Part shown: one piece after another, positions 36,930 through 45,460 of the stretch | Layout: the number at the start of each line of letters is the position of its first letter | Position numbering within the stretch: the first letter of the stretch is position 1 | From: Synechococcales cyanobacterium CNB | GTDB lineage: Bacteria > Planctomycetota > Phycisphaerae > Phycisphaerales > UBA1924 | Length of the DNA stretch: 64,000 nucleotides | Direction: 5' to 3' | NCBI GenBank assembly: GCA_030263455.1 | Contig: SZOZ01000013.1 | Span: 1-64,000, forward strand | Notes under the pieces: model-generated | What the model was told of the DNA's origin: nothing | The model's input: the letters and a program-made list of their open reading frames with translations, nothing else | The model's database searches: none | Position numbers and translations under genes: made by a program

Positions 36930-38090
36930 ATGAAGGAGAGGGTCGTCTTCACCAGGGTCGGGTGGATGGAGTGGTACATGGGCCCGCAGCCCGGGGATGA
37001 GCGGCCCATCGGCGGCGGCCGGTACAACAAGAACCACATCGGCAGCGAACTGTTCAACTTCCGGAGGTTTGACGGCAGGTTGCTCGGGTACATCGAGTCG
37101 CGGGGAGGAAGGTTAAACCTCTCAAGGATCGATCCGTCCGCCCGCGGACAATCGCTCTCCGGCGTCACTGTCGTCTTTGTCTCGACCAGCCCGGCGAAGC
37201 TCGGTCGTGGGCAGGTCGTGATTGGGTGGCACCGGAATGCCACCGTCTATGAGAGCAGCCGACCCCGGCCTGTTCCCGCCGACCAGTACGCGTACTCGTG
37301 TGATGCCGATCCTGCTGAATGTTGCTTGCTCCCGATCCGTTTCAGGAGCTTGCCGGTGCCGGCTAACACGAAAGGTGCCTTCGGTCAGAGCAATATTCGC
37401 TATCCCTTCAACGAAGCGGGCTCGCCTGACTTGCAGCGTTGGATGCATACAGCCCTTCAGCTCGTTCGCGAATACGCAGGCCCGAACCTTTTGGATGGCG
37501 CTCCGACTGTCGTTGAGGACAAAGCGCAGGAGATCTACCAGGAGGCCGAGTTCCGAAGCAGCGGCCAAGGCTTCCGCGGGACCGCTGCCGAGCGCAGGGC
37601 TGTCGAAGACCTCGCCATGAAAAGGGCGATCGAACACTTCAGGAAGCTAGGCTACTCGGTTGACCACAAGGTGCATAAAACCAAGCCGTACGACCTGTAC
37701 TGTTCGAAGAGGCGTAGGCCTCCGCTGTTTGTTGAGATCAAGGGAACGGTCGGAGATGGACAGAGCGTGATTCTCACCAAGAACGAAGTGCAGCATATGC
37801 AGCGCGAGCGGGAACGTTGCGCGCTGTTTGTCCTGGCAGGGGTGAAGCTGAAGCGACGGGGCAGGCGCCCAATCGCTACAGGCGGCACACCCCGGGTGCT
37901 GTGCCCCTTGCCCGATCTGGATGGCCGTCTCTCGCCGATCTGCTACAACTTTAGTCTTGCCACAGCAGACGAGCTGAATCTCGGCGTCGGCGTAGGAATC
38001 GCTCAAGTGTCCGCTGCCTGTGGGGCGGCCGGCGTCCGGCCCCACCCGCACTCGGGGCAGGCGCGTTGCGGCAGGCTGCGGAGATCGTAG
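36930..38090 (+). CDS. DUF3883 nuclease-fold protein in a lower-GC island
   Basis: This 386-residue protein has two parts. The N-terminal 150 residues (V-V-F-T-R-V-G-W-M-E-W-Y, P-I-G-G-G-R-Y-N, V-V-I-G-W-H-R-N-A-T-V-Y) form a domain often found ahead of DUF3883. Residues about 225-320 are the DUF3883/Mrr-like fold, with P-Y-D-L-Y-C, then F-V-E-I-K-G-T (the D...ExK nuclease core), then I-L-T-K-N-E-V-Q. Proteins of this kind are common in defence islands, but a defence role here is inferred. AT content and codon use are clearly different from neighbours. The last 27 residues are read antisense through direct repeat copy B, so the native C-terminus may be lost. GAGG precedes the start. Confidence 0.8.
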   Translation: MKERVVFTRVGWMEWYMGPQPGDERPIGGGRYNKNHIGSELFNFRRFDGRLLGYIESRGGRLNLSRIDPSARGQSLSGVTVVFVSTSPAKLGRGQVVIGWHRNATVYESSRPRPVPADQYAYSCDADPAECCLLPIRFRSLPVPANTKGAFGQSNIRYPFNEAGSPDLQRWMHTALQLVREYAGPNLLDGAPTVVEDKAQEIYQEAEFRSSGQGFRGTAAERRAVEDLAMKRAIEHFRKLGYSVDHKVHKTKPYDLYCSKRRRPPLFVEIKGTVGDGQSVILTKNEVQHMQRERERCALFVLAGVKLKRRGRRPIATGGTPRVLCPLPDLDGRLSPICYNFSLATADELNLGVGVGIAQVSAACGAAGVRPHPHSGQARCGRLRRS

Positions 38091-38791
38091 CGGCAGACGG
38101 GGCAGAGCCCGCGCCGGATCCGCCGGGCGGTGCGCACCGCGGCGAGGCCGGTGAAGAACGCAAGCCAGATCGCGGCGTAAAAGAGCGTGTTGAAGAGCAG
38201 TCCGGGCCAGATGGGGCCATAGGGGAGCCACACATAACGATGAATCTTCAACGTCCAGAGCGATGGCGTCTCGCTCACTGTTGTTCCTGCTGAGACTTCA
38301 TTCGGATCAGGCAGATACACATCGGTTCGCATGAGCGCGCGCATCGGCCAACCGCACGCGGTATCATATCGTGACGATAGAACATCCTGCGTGCTCAACA
38401 GTGATCGGGCCGGTAGCCGGGCAGACGACCAATATGGCGACCTCTGAAGTCCATGGAAGTTGACTCCCTAGCGATGCGCTCTACCCTCAATACCAGATCG
38501 GATCGCATGAGCAAATCGCTCAGCTGCCCGGCCCTCAGTAAAATACACACATACTTGCGTGTGCCCCGGTCTCACGCTGGTGTCGCCAACAACATGAATA
38601 CCATCGCGTTCCTCGTGTATCACGGACAGAGCGGTAGGGTTGCCGAGGTGCGGCAGCGCAGCCACACCCCAAGCGACACATACCGCGACAATGAACCCGG
38701 CCGGCAGCGAGATCCGCGTGCGCCTTATCCACCGTCGGCGGTGCCGTCGAGCCATGGTCGAGTCAGTGTTCTGCGGGTCGGCGTCCGGCAT
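38003..38791 (-). pseudogene. Two-helix zinc-ribbon membrane protein gene interrupted by an amber codon
   Basis: From the ATG at 38791 the frame encodes a basic N-terminus and a membrane helix (I-S-L-P-A-G-F-I-V-A-V-C-V-A-W-G). It stops at TAG 38468-38470 and then continues open in the same frame to 38003. The second part has another membrane helix (L-L-F-N-T-L-F-Y-A-A-I-W-L-A-F-F) and the zinc ribbon C-P-V-C-R-Y-D-L-R...C-P-E-C-G-W. The two halves together (about 262 codons) make one protein of this planctomycete family. A single nonsense change explains the break. The downstream half could start on its own at 38398. Its 3' end overlaps the DUF3883 gene by 88 nt on the opposite strand. Confidence 0.65.
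38007..38057 (-). repeat. Direct repeat copy B (intact zinc-ribbon gene 3' end)
   Basis: This 51-nt segment is 47/51 identical to 36641-36691 and lies 1366 bp away in the same orientation. It is the natural 3' end of the zinc-ribbon gene, encoding the closing C-P-E-C-G-W-G-R knuckle region. The two copies bracket the DUF3883 gene. Confidence 0.85.
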
Positions 38792-38850
38792 CGGTCAGTC
38801 TCGCGGGTGGCGTGAAAGTGGCGGCGTGTGCGTGTGGTGTGGCGGCCCGA

Positions 38851-38876
38851 CCGCTCCCTTACGGTCGCGGCTCGTC
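38851..38876 (-). repeat. Dispersed GAGCCGCGACCG repeat, copy 1
   Basis: On the minus strand this reads GACGAGCCGCGACCGTAAGG followed by GAGCGG. It matches 45405-45430 at about 22 of 26 positions. A half copy (GACGAGCCGTGACCG) follows at about 38893. It lies in the 139-nt space between the zinc-ribbon pseudogene and the amidohydrolase gene. Confidence 0.65.
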
Positions 38877-38930
38877 CTCACTCATGTTACCTCTTTTCGG
38901 TCACGGCTCGTCTTCGCGTGCATCGCGCTG

Positions 38931-40607
38931 TCACTCCCGCAGCTCGTTCTCAAACACCGTCTCCCCCGCGACCACCGTGCGCAGCACGCGAGTCCCCGGG
39001 ATCTCGCCCGGCTCGCACGTCAGCGCATCGCGGTCGATGACGATGAAGTCCGCCTCCTTGCCGGGGGCGATCGAGCCTGTGATCTCCTCCCAGAACGCGG
39101 CGTACGCGGCGTCCAGTGTGAAGGCCCGCAGCGCCTCCTCTCCCGTCATGCGCTGCTCGGTGTGCCAGCCGCCGGGCGGGTCGCCCTCGGCGGTCTGGCG
39201 CGTGACGGCCGCGTGCAGGCCGAGGAAGGGGTTGTGGCTCTCGACCGGGAAGTCGCTCCCGCCGGCGATGCGGGCGCCGGTGCGCAGCAGGCTCGCCCAG
39301 GCGTACGCCCCGCGCCCGCGCTCGGGCCCCACGCGCGCGTACACCCACCGCATGTCGCTCGTGCAGTGCGTCGGCTGCATCGACGGGATGACGCCGAGCG
39401 CGGCGAAGCGGGGGATGTCGTCCGCGTGCAGCAGTTGGGCGTGCTCGATGCGGAAGCGGTGATCCGGCGAGGGCGACGACGCGAGGGCACGCTCGTACGC
39501 ATCCAGCACCGCCCGGTTGGCCCGGTCGCCGATGGCGTGGGTGCACAGTTGGTAGCCGTGGATGATCGCGTGCCGTGCGGCGGTCTCGATCGCCTCGGGC
39601 TGCGTCACCGCCAGCCCGTGCCAGGCGTCCCCGCCGGGGCCGACGGGGCGGTCGGCGTAGGGGTCGAGCAGCCACGCCCCGCGCGAGCCCATCGCCCCGT
39701 CAATGTAATATTTCGCCGCCCGCACGCTCAGCCGCGGGCCTTCGTGGATGCCCTGCTCCTCGAAGTACCGAGGGGCGTACGCGGCCGCGACCATGGCGTG
39801 GATGCGCATCTTCAGCCGCCCGTCCGCATCGAGGCACTTGTAGGTCTCGATCTCGTCCGGCCCGACGCCCGCGTCGTGGACGCCGGTGAGTCCGACGGCG
39901 AGGCACAACTCCTGGGCCTTGAGGAGGAGTTCCTCGGTCGTGCCGACGCCCGCGCCGGTGATGGCGGCCCGCACGATGGGCATGGCGTTGTCGATGAGGA
40001 TGCCGGTGGCGCGGCCGTGGGCGTCGCGGACGATCTCGCCGCCGGGCGGGTCGGCGGTATCGTCGGCGATGCGCGCGAGCCGCATCGCCGCGTCGTTCGC
40101 CAGTCCCGCGTGCCCGTCGACGCGCGAGAGCCAGACGGGGTGATCCGGCACGGCGGCCGAGAGCGCGTCGTGCGTGGGCAGGCGCTTGTCGGGCCACGAC
40201 TCGTGGTCCCACCCGCGCCCGACGATCCACTCGCCCGGCGGCGTGGTTCGCGCGCGTGCGGCGACGATGGCGACGACCTCGTCGTAGGAGCGAGACAGGC
40301 GCAGGTCGAGCATCCCCAGCCCCAGCGCGCCCAGCCCCGCCATGTGCCCGTGCGCGTCGATCAGCCCCGGCAGCACCGTCATCTCGCGCAGGTCGATGCG
40401 CTCCGCCTCCGGTCCCGCCGCGGCGATGGCGTCGGCGTTCGACCCGACCGCCACGAACCGCCCGCTCTCGACGACGAACGCCTCGGCGCGCGGGCGGGCC
40501 GGGTCCATGGTGTGGACGTTCGCGTTGAGGTAGACGGTCCGAGGCTGCGCATCGGCGAGCGATGCGACGCACGACACGGCGACGGCGGCGAGGAGTCGGC
40601 TCATCAT
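38931..40607 (-). CDS. Exported YtcJ-type amidohydrolase
   Basis: This 558-residue metal-dependent hydrolase has a signal peptide (M-M-S-R-L-L-A-A-V-A-V-S-C-V-A-S-L-A-D-A, cleavage before QPR). Its metal ligands include V-L-P-G-L-I-D-A-H-G-H near residue 89, a later histidine in Q-L-C-T-H-A-I-G-D, F-R-I-E-H-A-Q, and the aspartate in G-G-S-D-F-P-V-E-S. The closing G-S-I-A-P-G-K-E-A-D-F-I-V-I-D is typical of the family. YtcJ proteins hydrolyse amide or formamide-like bonds of unknown natural substrates. A TAGGCT box lies 6 nt before the first ATG of a tandem pair at 40607. Confidence 0.9.
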   Translation of the reverse strand: MMSRLLAAVAVSCVASLADAQPRTVYLNANVHTMDPARPRAEAFVVESGRFVAVGSNADAIAAAGPEAERIDLREMTVLPGLIDAHGHMAGLGALGLGMLDLRLSRSYDEVVAIVAARARTTPPGEWIVGRGWDHESWPDKRLPTHDALSAAVPDHPVWLSRVDGHAGLANDAAMRLARIADDTADPPGGEIVRDAHGRATGILIDNAMPIVRAAITGAGVGTTEELLLKAQELCLAVGLTGVHDAGVGPDEIETYKCLDADGRLKMRIHAMVAAAYAPRYFEEQGIHEGPRLSVRAAKYYIDGAMGSRGAWLLDPYADRPVGPGGDAWHGLAVTQPEAIETAARHAIIHGYQLCTHAIGDRANRAVLDAYERALASSPSPDHRFRIEHAQLLHADDIPRFAALGVIPSMQPTHCTSDMRWVYARVGPERGRGAYAWASLLRTGARIAGGSDFPVESHNPFLGLHAAVTRQTAEGDPPGGWHTEQRMTGEEALRAFTLDAAYAAFWEEITGSIAPGKEADFIVIDRDALTCEPGEIPGTRVLRTVVAGETVFENELRE

Positions 40608-40613
40608 GCCGAC

Positions 40614-40619
40614 AGCCTA
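40614..40619 (-). promoter_or_regulatory. -10 box TAGGCT, start-proximal
   Basis: TAGGCT lies 6 nt before the ATG at 40607 on the minus strand, again without a ribosome binding site. Confidence 0.5.
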
Positions 40620-40644
40620 CCGCGCGGGCCGACCGTGGCGATGG

Positions 40645-43600
40645 TCAGCCCTCGCCGTTCTCGGCCAGTCCGGGCGTGCCGTTCGGCTCGGGAGGGGTCG
40701 GCGGCGGCTCGTAGGCGCCGGTCCACAGGATGCGCCGCCAGCGCGCCGCGTCCTCGAGGATGAGCAGCAGGCACGGCAGCACCACGAGGATGAGCAGCGT
40801 TGCCGACATCAGGCCGAACGAGATCGTGATGGCCATCGGGATCAGGAACCGCGCCTGGAACGACTGCTCCAGCATCAGCGGGCTGAGGCCGAGCACGGTC
40901 GTGATGGTCGTGAGCAGGATCGGCCGCAGGCGCGCCCTCCCCGCTTCAAGGACCGCGTGCCAGGTGCTCGGCAGTTCGGCCCGCTTCTGGTTGAAGAAGT
41001 CCATGAAGATCAGCGAGTCGTTCACCACCACGCCCGAGAGCGCGACGAAACCAATCAGCGACAGAAACGTCATGCTGAAGCCCAGGATCACGTGTCCCCA
41101 GATCATGCCGATGACGGCGAACGGGATCGCCGTCATCACGATCAGCGGCTGCGAGTACGACGCGAAGAGCCACGCGAGGCAGACGTAGATCAGCCCCGCC
41201 GCCACCGCCATGCCGATCGGGAGCGTGCTGAACGACTCCTGAACTTCCTTCTGTCGGCCGCGTTCGAGGATGCGCACGCCGGGCACCTCGGCCTCGATGC
41301 GCCGCAGGTCGGGCCGCACCGCCATGGTCACGCGCTCGGGGTTCACCCCCGCCTTGCGGTCCACCTCGGCGTTCACCGTCACCGCGCGCCGCCCGTCGAG
41401 CCGGCGCACCGTCGCGTAGGAGCGTGTCATTGTGACGTGCGCCACCTCGCCCAGCGGCACCGGCTCGCCGCCCGGTGCAATGACGAACATGCGTTCGAGC
41501 GCGGCAGGGCTGCGCCGGAACTCGACCGGCATCATCACTCGCACGTCCACGTCCTCGCGGTCGCCGGGGAAGGTGTACGCCTCCAGCCCGAAGACCGCGG
41601 CGCGCACCTGCTCGCCCAGGAACGCCTCGGTGAAGCCCAGTTCGCTCGCGCCGTCGCGGAGCGTGAGGCGGATCTCGGGCTGTCCCGCGTCCGCATCGTC
41701 CGTCACGTCGAAGACGCCGTCAATCGCGCGGAGCGTCTCCTTCACCTGCCGGACCGCCGCGTCGATGGCCGACTGCGACGCACCCGCGACCGTGAACGTC
41801 AGGGCAGGCCCCCCCGGCCCCGCGCCGATGGCGTCGAACCGCAGCGAGCGCACGCCGGGCATCTCGCCGACCTCAGCGCGGACGGCGTTCACCACGTCGT
41901 CGCTGGTGCGATCGCGCCGCTCGACGGGGTGCAGTTCGATGATGAGTTGCCCAAGGTGGCTCTGGACGGCGTCCCCCCCCTCACCGTTGATGTCCCCCAT
42001 CGCGCCGACGACCGTGAATGCATCGCGGACCTCGGGCTGATTCAGCACCGCGCGCTCGATCCGCCTCAGGATGCGGTCGGTCTCGGCCGCCGGCGTGCCG
42101 ATCGGCATCCGCAGTTGCACGTTGATTGTCTCGGCGTCCTCGGTCTCGAAGAAGATGAACTCCAGCCGTCCGCCCGCGACGAGACCGATCGACACGGCGA
42201 GCGTTGCGACCGCGATGCAGAGCGTGATGTACCGCCGCCGCAGCGCCACGCGCAGAACGCGCAGGTATCCCGGCACCAGGAACTTCGAGAAGAGCGTGTC
42301 GCGGGCGTGGTCGAAGGCGTTCTCGACGCGTCGCAGGCGGCCGACGTGCCCCTCCGCGCGCAGCCGGTCCGCCTTCTTCAGGCTGTGCGCCATGTGCGCC
42401 GGCAGGATGAACAGCGATTCGAGCAGCGACGCGACCAGCGCGCACGTCACCACCATCGGCAGCCACTTCAGGAAGTCGCCGATGTTTCCCTCGATCAGCG
42501 CGAGCGGCAGGAACGCGAACACCGTCGTCAGCACCGTCGCCACGACAGGCCATCCGACCTGCCCCGTGCCGTTGATCGCCGCGTCGATCGCCCCCTCGCC
42601 GCTCTCGTGGCGGGCCGTGATGTTCTCCGCCACCACGATCGCGTCGTCCACCAGGATGCCGATCACCACGATCAGCCCGAACATCGTCAGCAGGTTCAGC
42701 GATACGCCGAGCAGGTGCATCACCGCCAGCGTGCCCGACATCGCGACGATCAGCCCCACCGCTACCCAGAACGACACCCGCCAGTTCAGCAGCAGCACCA
42801 GCGTCAGGAACACCAGCATCCCGCCCCAGATCGCGTTCCGCGTCAGCAGGTCCAGCCGGCCCACCACGAACCGCGCCAGGTCCGTCGTGATCCGCACGTC
42901 GCACGGCGGCGGGGGCGCGACCAGACCGAGCTCGTACGCCCGAATCCGCTCCGATGGCGGGCTGGTGTCGCCCGGACGACGCATGACCGACCGGATTCGC
43001 TCCCCCGTCGTCATCGCCAGCGGCTCGTTGCGAAGCCCCGCCGCGTAGGCCTTCACCAGTTCCGCCACTGTCACCACGTCCACGCCCTGGACCGGGAACA
43101 CCGTCAACGACACCGCCGGCTTGCCGTTCAGCCGCGCCGAAGTGTCCGTGTCCACGAACCCCTCGCGCACGTCCGCGATCTCGCCCAGCCGGAGCACGCG
43201 CCCGCCCTCGTCGGCCCGCACCACGACCTCGCGCACCGAGTCGGCACGCTCCTTTGCTCCGACCGTCCTCACCGAGACGCTCTGCGTCGGTCCGCGCACC
43301 GTTCCCGCGGGCTGCTCGCGCATCGCCGCACCGACCCGGCGCGCGACCTCCGGCAGGCTCAGCCCGTGTTCCAGCATCGCCGCCGGGCTGACCTCGACCG
43401 TCAGCTCGTCCCCCCGTGTCGCCCCGATCTCCACGTCGCCCATGCCCCGCAGCAGCCGCAGGTCCTCGCGGATGCGCCGCGCGGCGTCCTTCATCGCACG
43501 CTCGTCCGTGTCGCCGTACAGCGACAGGATCACCGCCGGCAGTTTCGGCTCCAGTTTCGTGACCGTGATCCGCTCCGACCGCTCCGGCAGGTCCTGCAGC

Positions 43601-43941
43601 GCGTCGATCTCGCGCTTCACCTCCGCGACCGCCGCCTCGATGTCCTTGCCCTCGCGGAACTCCACCCGAAGCACCGCCGCGCTCTCCGTCACGGTGGTGT
43701 TGATCTCCTTCACGTCGTCGAGATCGCGGATGCGATCCTCGATCTTGATCGCCAGCGATCGCTCGACCTCGTCCGGGGCCGCGCCGGGATACGGCGCGGC
43801 GATCATGACCTGTGTCGGCCGCACCTCGGGGAAGAACTCGCGCGTCAGCCTCAGCCCGAAAATCAGTCCCGCGCCCAGCACGGCGAACATCGTGAGGTTC
43901 GCGACGACGGGACGGCGCACGCCGAATGCAGCGAGGCTCAC
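40645..43941 (-). CDS. RND-family efflux pump, inner-membrane subunit
   Basis: This 1098-residue proton-driven transporter has twelve membrane helices and two large periplasmic loops (about 40-360 and 600-890). The proton relay aspartates are in G-I-L-V-D-D-A-I-V-V-A-E-N in the fourth helix region. The last transmembrane block (R-P-I-L-L-T-T-I-T-T-V-L-G-L-S-P) is also typical. It pairs with the membrane-fusion protein gene upstream, overlapping by 4 nt (GTGA), and starts at GTG. Exported compounds cannot be deduced. There is no outer-membrane TolC gene nearby. Confidence 0.94.
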   Translation of the reverse strand: MSLAAFGVRRPVVANLTMFAVLGAGLIFGLRLTREFFPEVRPTQVMIAAPYPGAAPDEVERSLAIKIEDRIRDLDDVKEINTTVTESAAVLRVEFREGKDIEAAVAEVKREIDALQDLPERSERITVTKLEPKLPAVILSLYGDTDERAMKDAARRIREDLRLLRGMGDVEIGATRGDELTVEVSPAAMLEHGLSLPEVARRVGAAMREQPAGTVRGPTQSVSVRTVGAKERADSVREVVVRADEGGRVLRLGEIADVREGFVDTDTSARLNGKPAVSLTVFPVQGVDVVTVAELVKAYAAGLRNEPLAMTTGERIRSVMRRPGDTSPPSERIRAYELGLVAPPPPCDVRITTDLARFVVGRLDLLTRNAIWGGMLVFLTLVLLLNWRVSFWVAVGLIVAMSGTLAVMHLLGVSLNLLTMFGLIVVIGILVDDAIVVAENITARHESGEGAIDAAINGTGQVGWPVVATVLTTVFAFLPLALIEGNIGDFLKWLPMVVTCALVASLLESLFILPAHMAHSLKKADRLRAEGHVGRLRRVENAFDHARDTLFSKFLVPGYLRVLRVALRRRYITLCIAVATLAVSIGLVAGGRLEFIFFETEDAETINVQLRMPIGTPAAETDRILRRIERAVLNQPEVRDAFTVVGAMGDINGEGGDAVQSHLGQLIIELHPVERRDRTSDDVVNAVRAEVGEMPGVRSLRFDAIGAGPGGPALTFTVAGASQSAIDAAVRQVKETLRAIDGVFDVTDDADAGQPEIRLTLRDGASELGFTEAFLGEQVRAAVFGLEAYTFPGDREDVDVRVMMPVEFRRSPAALERMFVIAPGGEPVPLGEVAHVTMTRSYATVRRLDGRRAVTVNAEVDRKAGVNPERVTMAVRPDLRRIEAEVPGVRILERGRQKEVQESFSTLPIGMAVAAGLIYVCLAWLFASYSQPLIVMTAIPFAVIGMIWGHVILGFSMTFLSLIGFVALSGVVVNDSLIFMDFFNQKRAELPSTWHAVLEAGRARLRPILLTTITTVLGLSPLMLEQSFQARFLIPMAITISFGLMSATLLILVVLPCLLLILEDAARWRRILWTGAYEPPPTPPEPNGTPGLAENGEG

Positions 43942-45314
43942 GGGCCTGCCCTCGGTGTCGCGCCGTTCGCAGGCCTCGCGGCCCGAGCGTCATCCACGCG
44001 GACCGCCATGCCGTCGGCCAGTTCGTCGCGACCGGCGAGCACGACCCGCTCGCCGTCCTCCAGGCCCGACGGGATCACCGCCCACTGCGTCTCGTCCGGG
44101 TCGAGCGCGGGGAACTCGGCCTCGATGAAGCGGGGGGGCGCAACCGCCCGAGAGCGCAGCCGCCAGCCTTCGCCTTCGCGCACCACCACCATCACCCGGT
44201 CGCTGTCGAGCGCTCGGCGCGGCACCAGCACCCGCGGCTCGGCGCGGCCCGAATAGACCCGGCCGATCACGAACTGGCCTGGCAGCAGCAGCGCCCCCGC
44301 GCCAGCCAGCGGGTCGTCCGCGCCGTAGTCGATCCGCTGCTCGACCTCCACGAACACCGTGATGGTCCGCGTGCGGGCGTCCGCCTCCGGCGCGATGCGC
44401 GCGACACGACCGTCCCACCGCATCGCCGCGGGCGAGTCCGCGATCAGTTCCGCCCGATCGCCGACCGCGACGGACGCCGCCGCCGAGACGGGAAGCCGCA
44501 GCGGCGCCTCGACGCGGCGCAGATCGACGATACGCGCCACCGGCGCGCCAACGCCGAGCAGTTCGCCGGGCCTCGGGTCCACCCGCTGCAACACGCCGTC
44601 AACCGGCGAATGGACCGTCGTGCGCGCAAGGTCGTCGAGCGCAATCCTGGACGAGGCCTCCTGGTTCACGAGCTGCGCGACCATTGCGGCCCGTCGCGCA
44701 GGAACCGCCTCCAACTGCTGGCGGTACTGCGACGCCTCGCGCCGCATCCGGGCGATCTCCGCACGCCGCCTCTCGATCTGTGATTCCACCGCCGCCCCGC
44801 GCTCCGCGGCGGCGAGCGTTCTCTCCAGTTCACGCTCCTCGATCGCCACCTGCTCGTCCGCGAGCGCCAGCTGCTCGCGCCACGCCGCCTCGTCCACGTC
44901 CAGCCGTTCCAGGTCCGCCTTTGTTGCTGCAACCATCTGGCTCGCGGACTGGGCACGGTTCGCGTAGTCGCGCGGGTCGAGCCGTACGAGCAGGTCGCCC
45001 CGCCGGATGGGCATGCCCGGCTCGACGCGAACGGGCCGCTCGACGACGCGTGCGGATACTTCCGCCGCCACCTCGACGGCTTCCATGGCTCGTACCGTGC
45101 CGTAGCCCTGCCACACGTCGGGAACCATCGTCCGGTGCGCGAGCGTCGTCAGCACCAGCGGCGCGGTCTCGCCGTGGTCGGAGCGCTGCGGCCTCTCCTT
45201 CGTGGCCACCAGCGCCGCGAACACGCCGATGCCGATGAACAGCACGCCCGCGCCGACCACCACGCGCACGACGATCGAGACGGCACGCCAGGGGAACGGA
45301 GACGGGCGGGGCAT
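43938..45314 (-). CDS. RND efflux pump membrane-fusion protein
   Basis: This 458-residue periplasmic adaptor has an N-terminal membrane anchor (about 13-36). Its first barrel-sandwich strands are E-V-A-A-E-V-S-A-R-V-V-E-R-P-V. A long coiled-coil hairpin follows (about 125-215), then the lipoyl return half V-H-S-P-V-D-G-V-L-Q-R-V and a beta-barrel domain. Its stop overlaps the GTG of the pump gene, so the two are translated together. The leader holds a GGAG-like site. A dispersed repeat lies about 90 nt upstream. Confidence 0.92.
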   Translation of the reverse strand: MPRPSPFPWRAVSIVVRVVVGAGVLFIGIGVFAALVATKERPQRSDHGETAPLVLTTLAHRTMVPDVWQGYGTVRAMEAVEVAAEVSARVVERPVRVEPGMPIRRGDLLVRLDPRDYANRAQSASQMVAATKADLERLDVDEAAWREQLALADEQVAIEERELERTLAAAERGAAVESQIERRRAEIARMRREASQYRQQLEAVPARRAAMVAQLVNQEASSRIALDDLARTTVHSPVDGVLQRVDPRPGELLGVGAPVARIVDLRRVEAPLRLPVSAAASVAVGDRAELIADSPAAMRWDGRVARIAPEADARTRTITVFVEVEQRIDYGADDPLAGAGALLLPGQFVIGRVYSGRAEPRVLVPRRALDSDRVMVVVREGEGWRLRSRAVAPPRFIEAEFPALDPDETQWAVIPSGLEDGERVVLAGRDELADGMAVRVDDARAARPANGATPRAGP

Positions 45315-45404
45315 GGATTCCGACGCTCCAGGGCCGACGCCCGGCTCGGGCGTGAGGCAACTCTATGCCCCGTGACCAGCAGCAACGAGCCTCGACCGCG
45401 CCTC

Positions 45405-45430
45405 AACGAGCCGCGACCATGAGGGAGCAG
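45405..45430 (+). repeat. Dispersed GAGCCGCGACC repeat, copy 2
   Basis: The sequence starts AACGAGCCGCGACC and ends GAGGGAGCAG. It is a degenerate copy of 38851-38876 in inverse orientation. It lies in the 146-nt gap between the DASS transporter gene and the start of the efflux operon. Confidence 0.6.
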
Positions 45431-45460
45431 TTTCCTCCACCCAGCGGTACGTCACCACCC

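Noticed and set aside
40606-44256. A 1216-codon open frame on the plus strand across the RND pump gene
   Set aside because: The translation is rich in Arg, His, Gln and Asp with no fold features, and the opposite strand encodes an unmistakable RND transporter.
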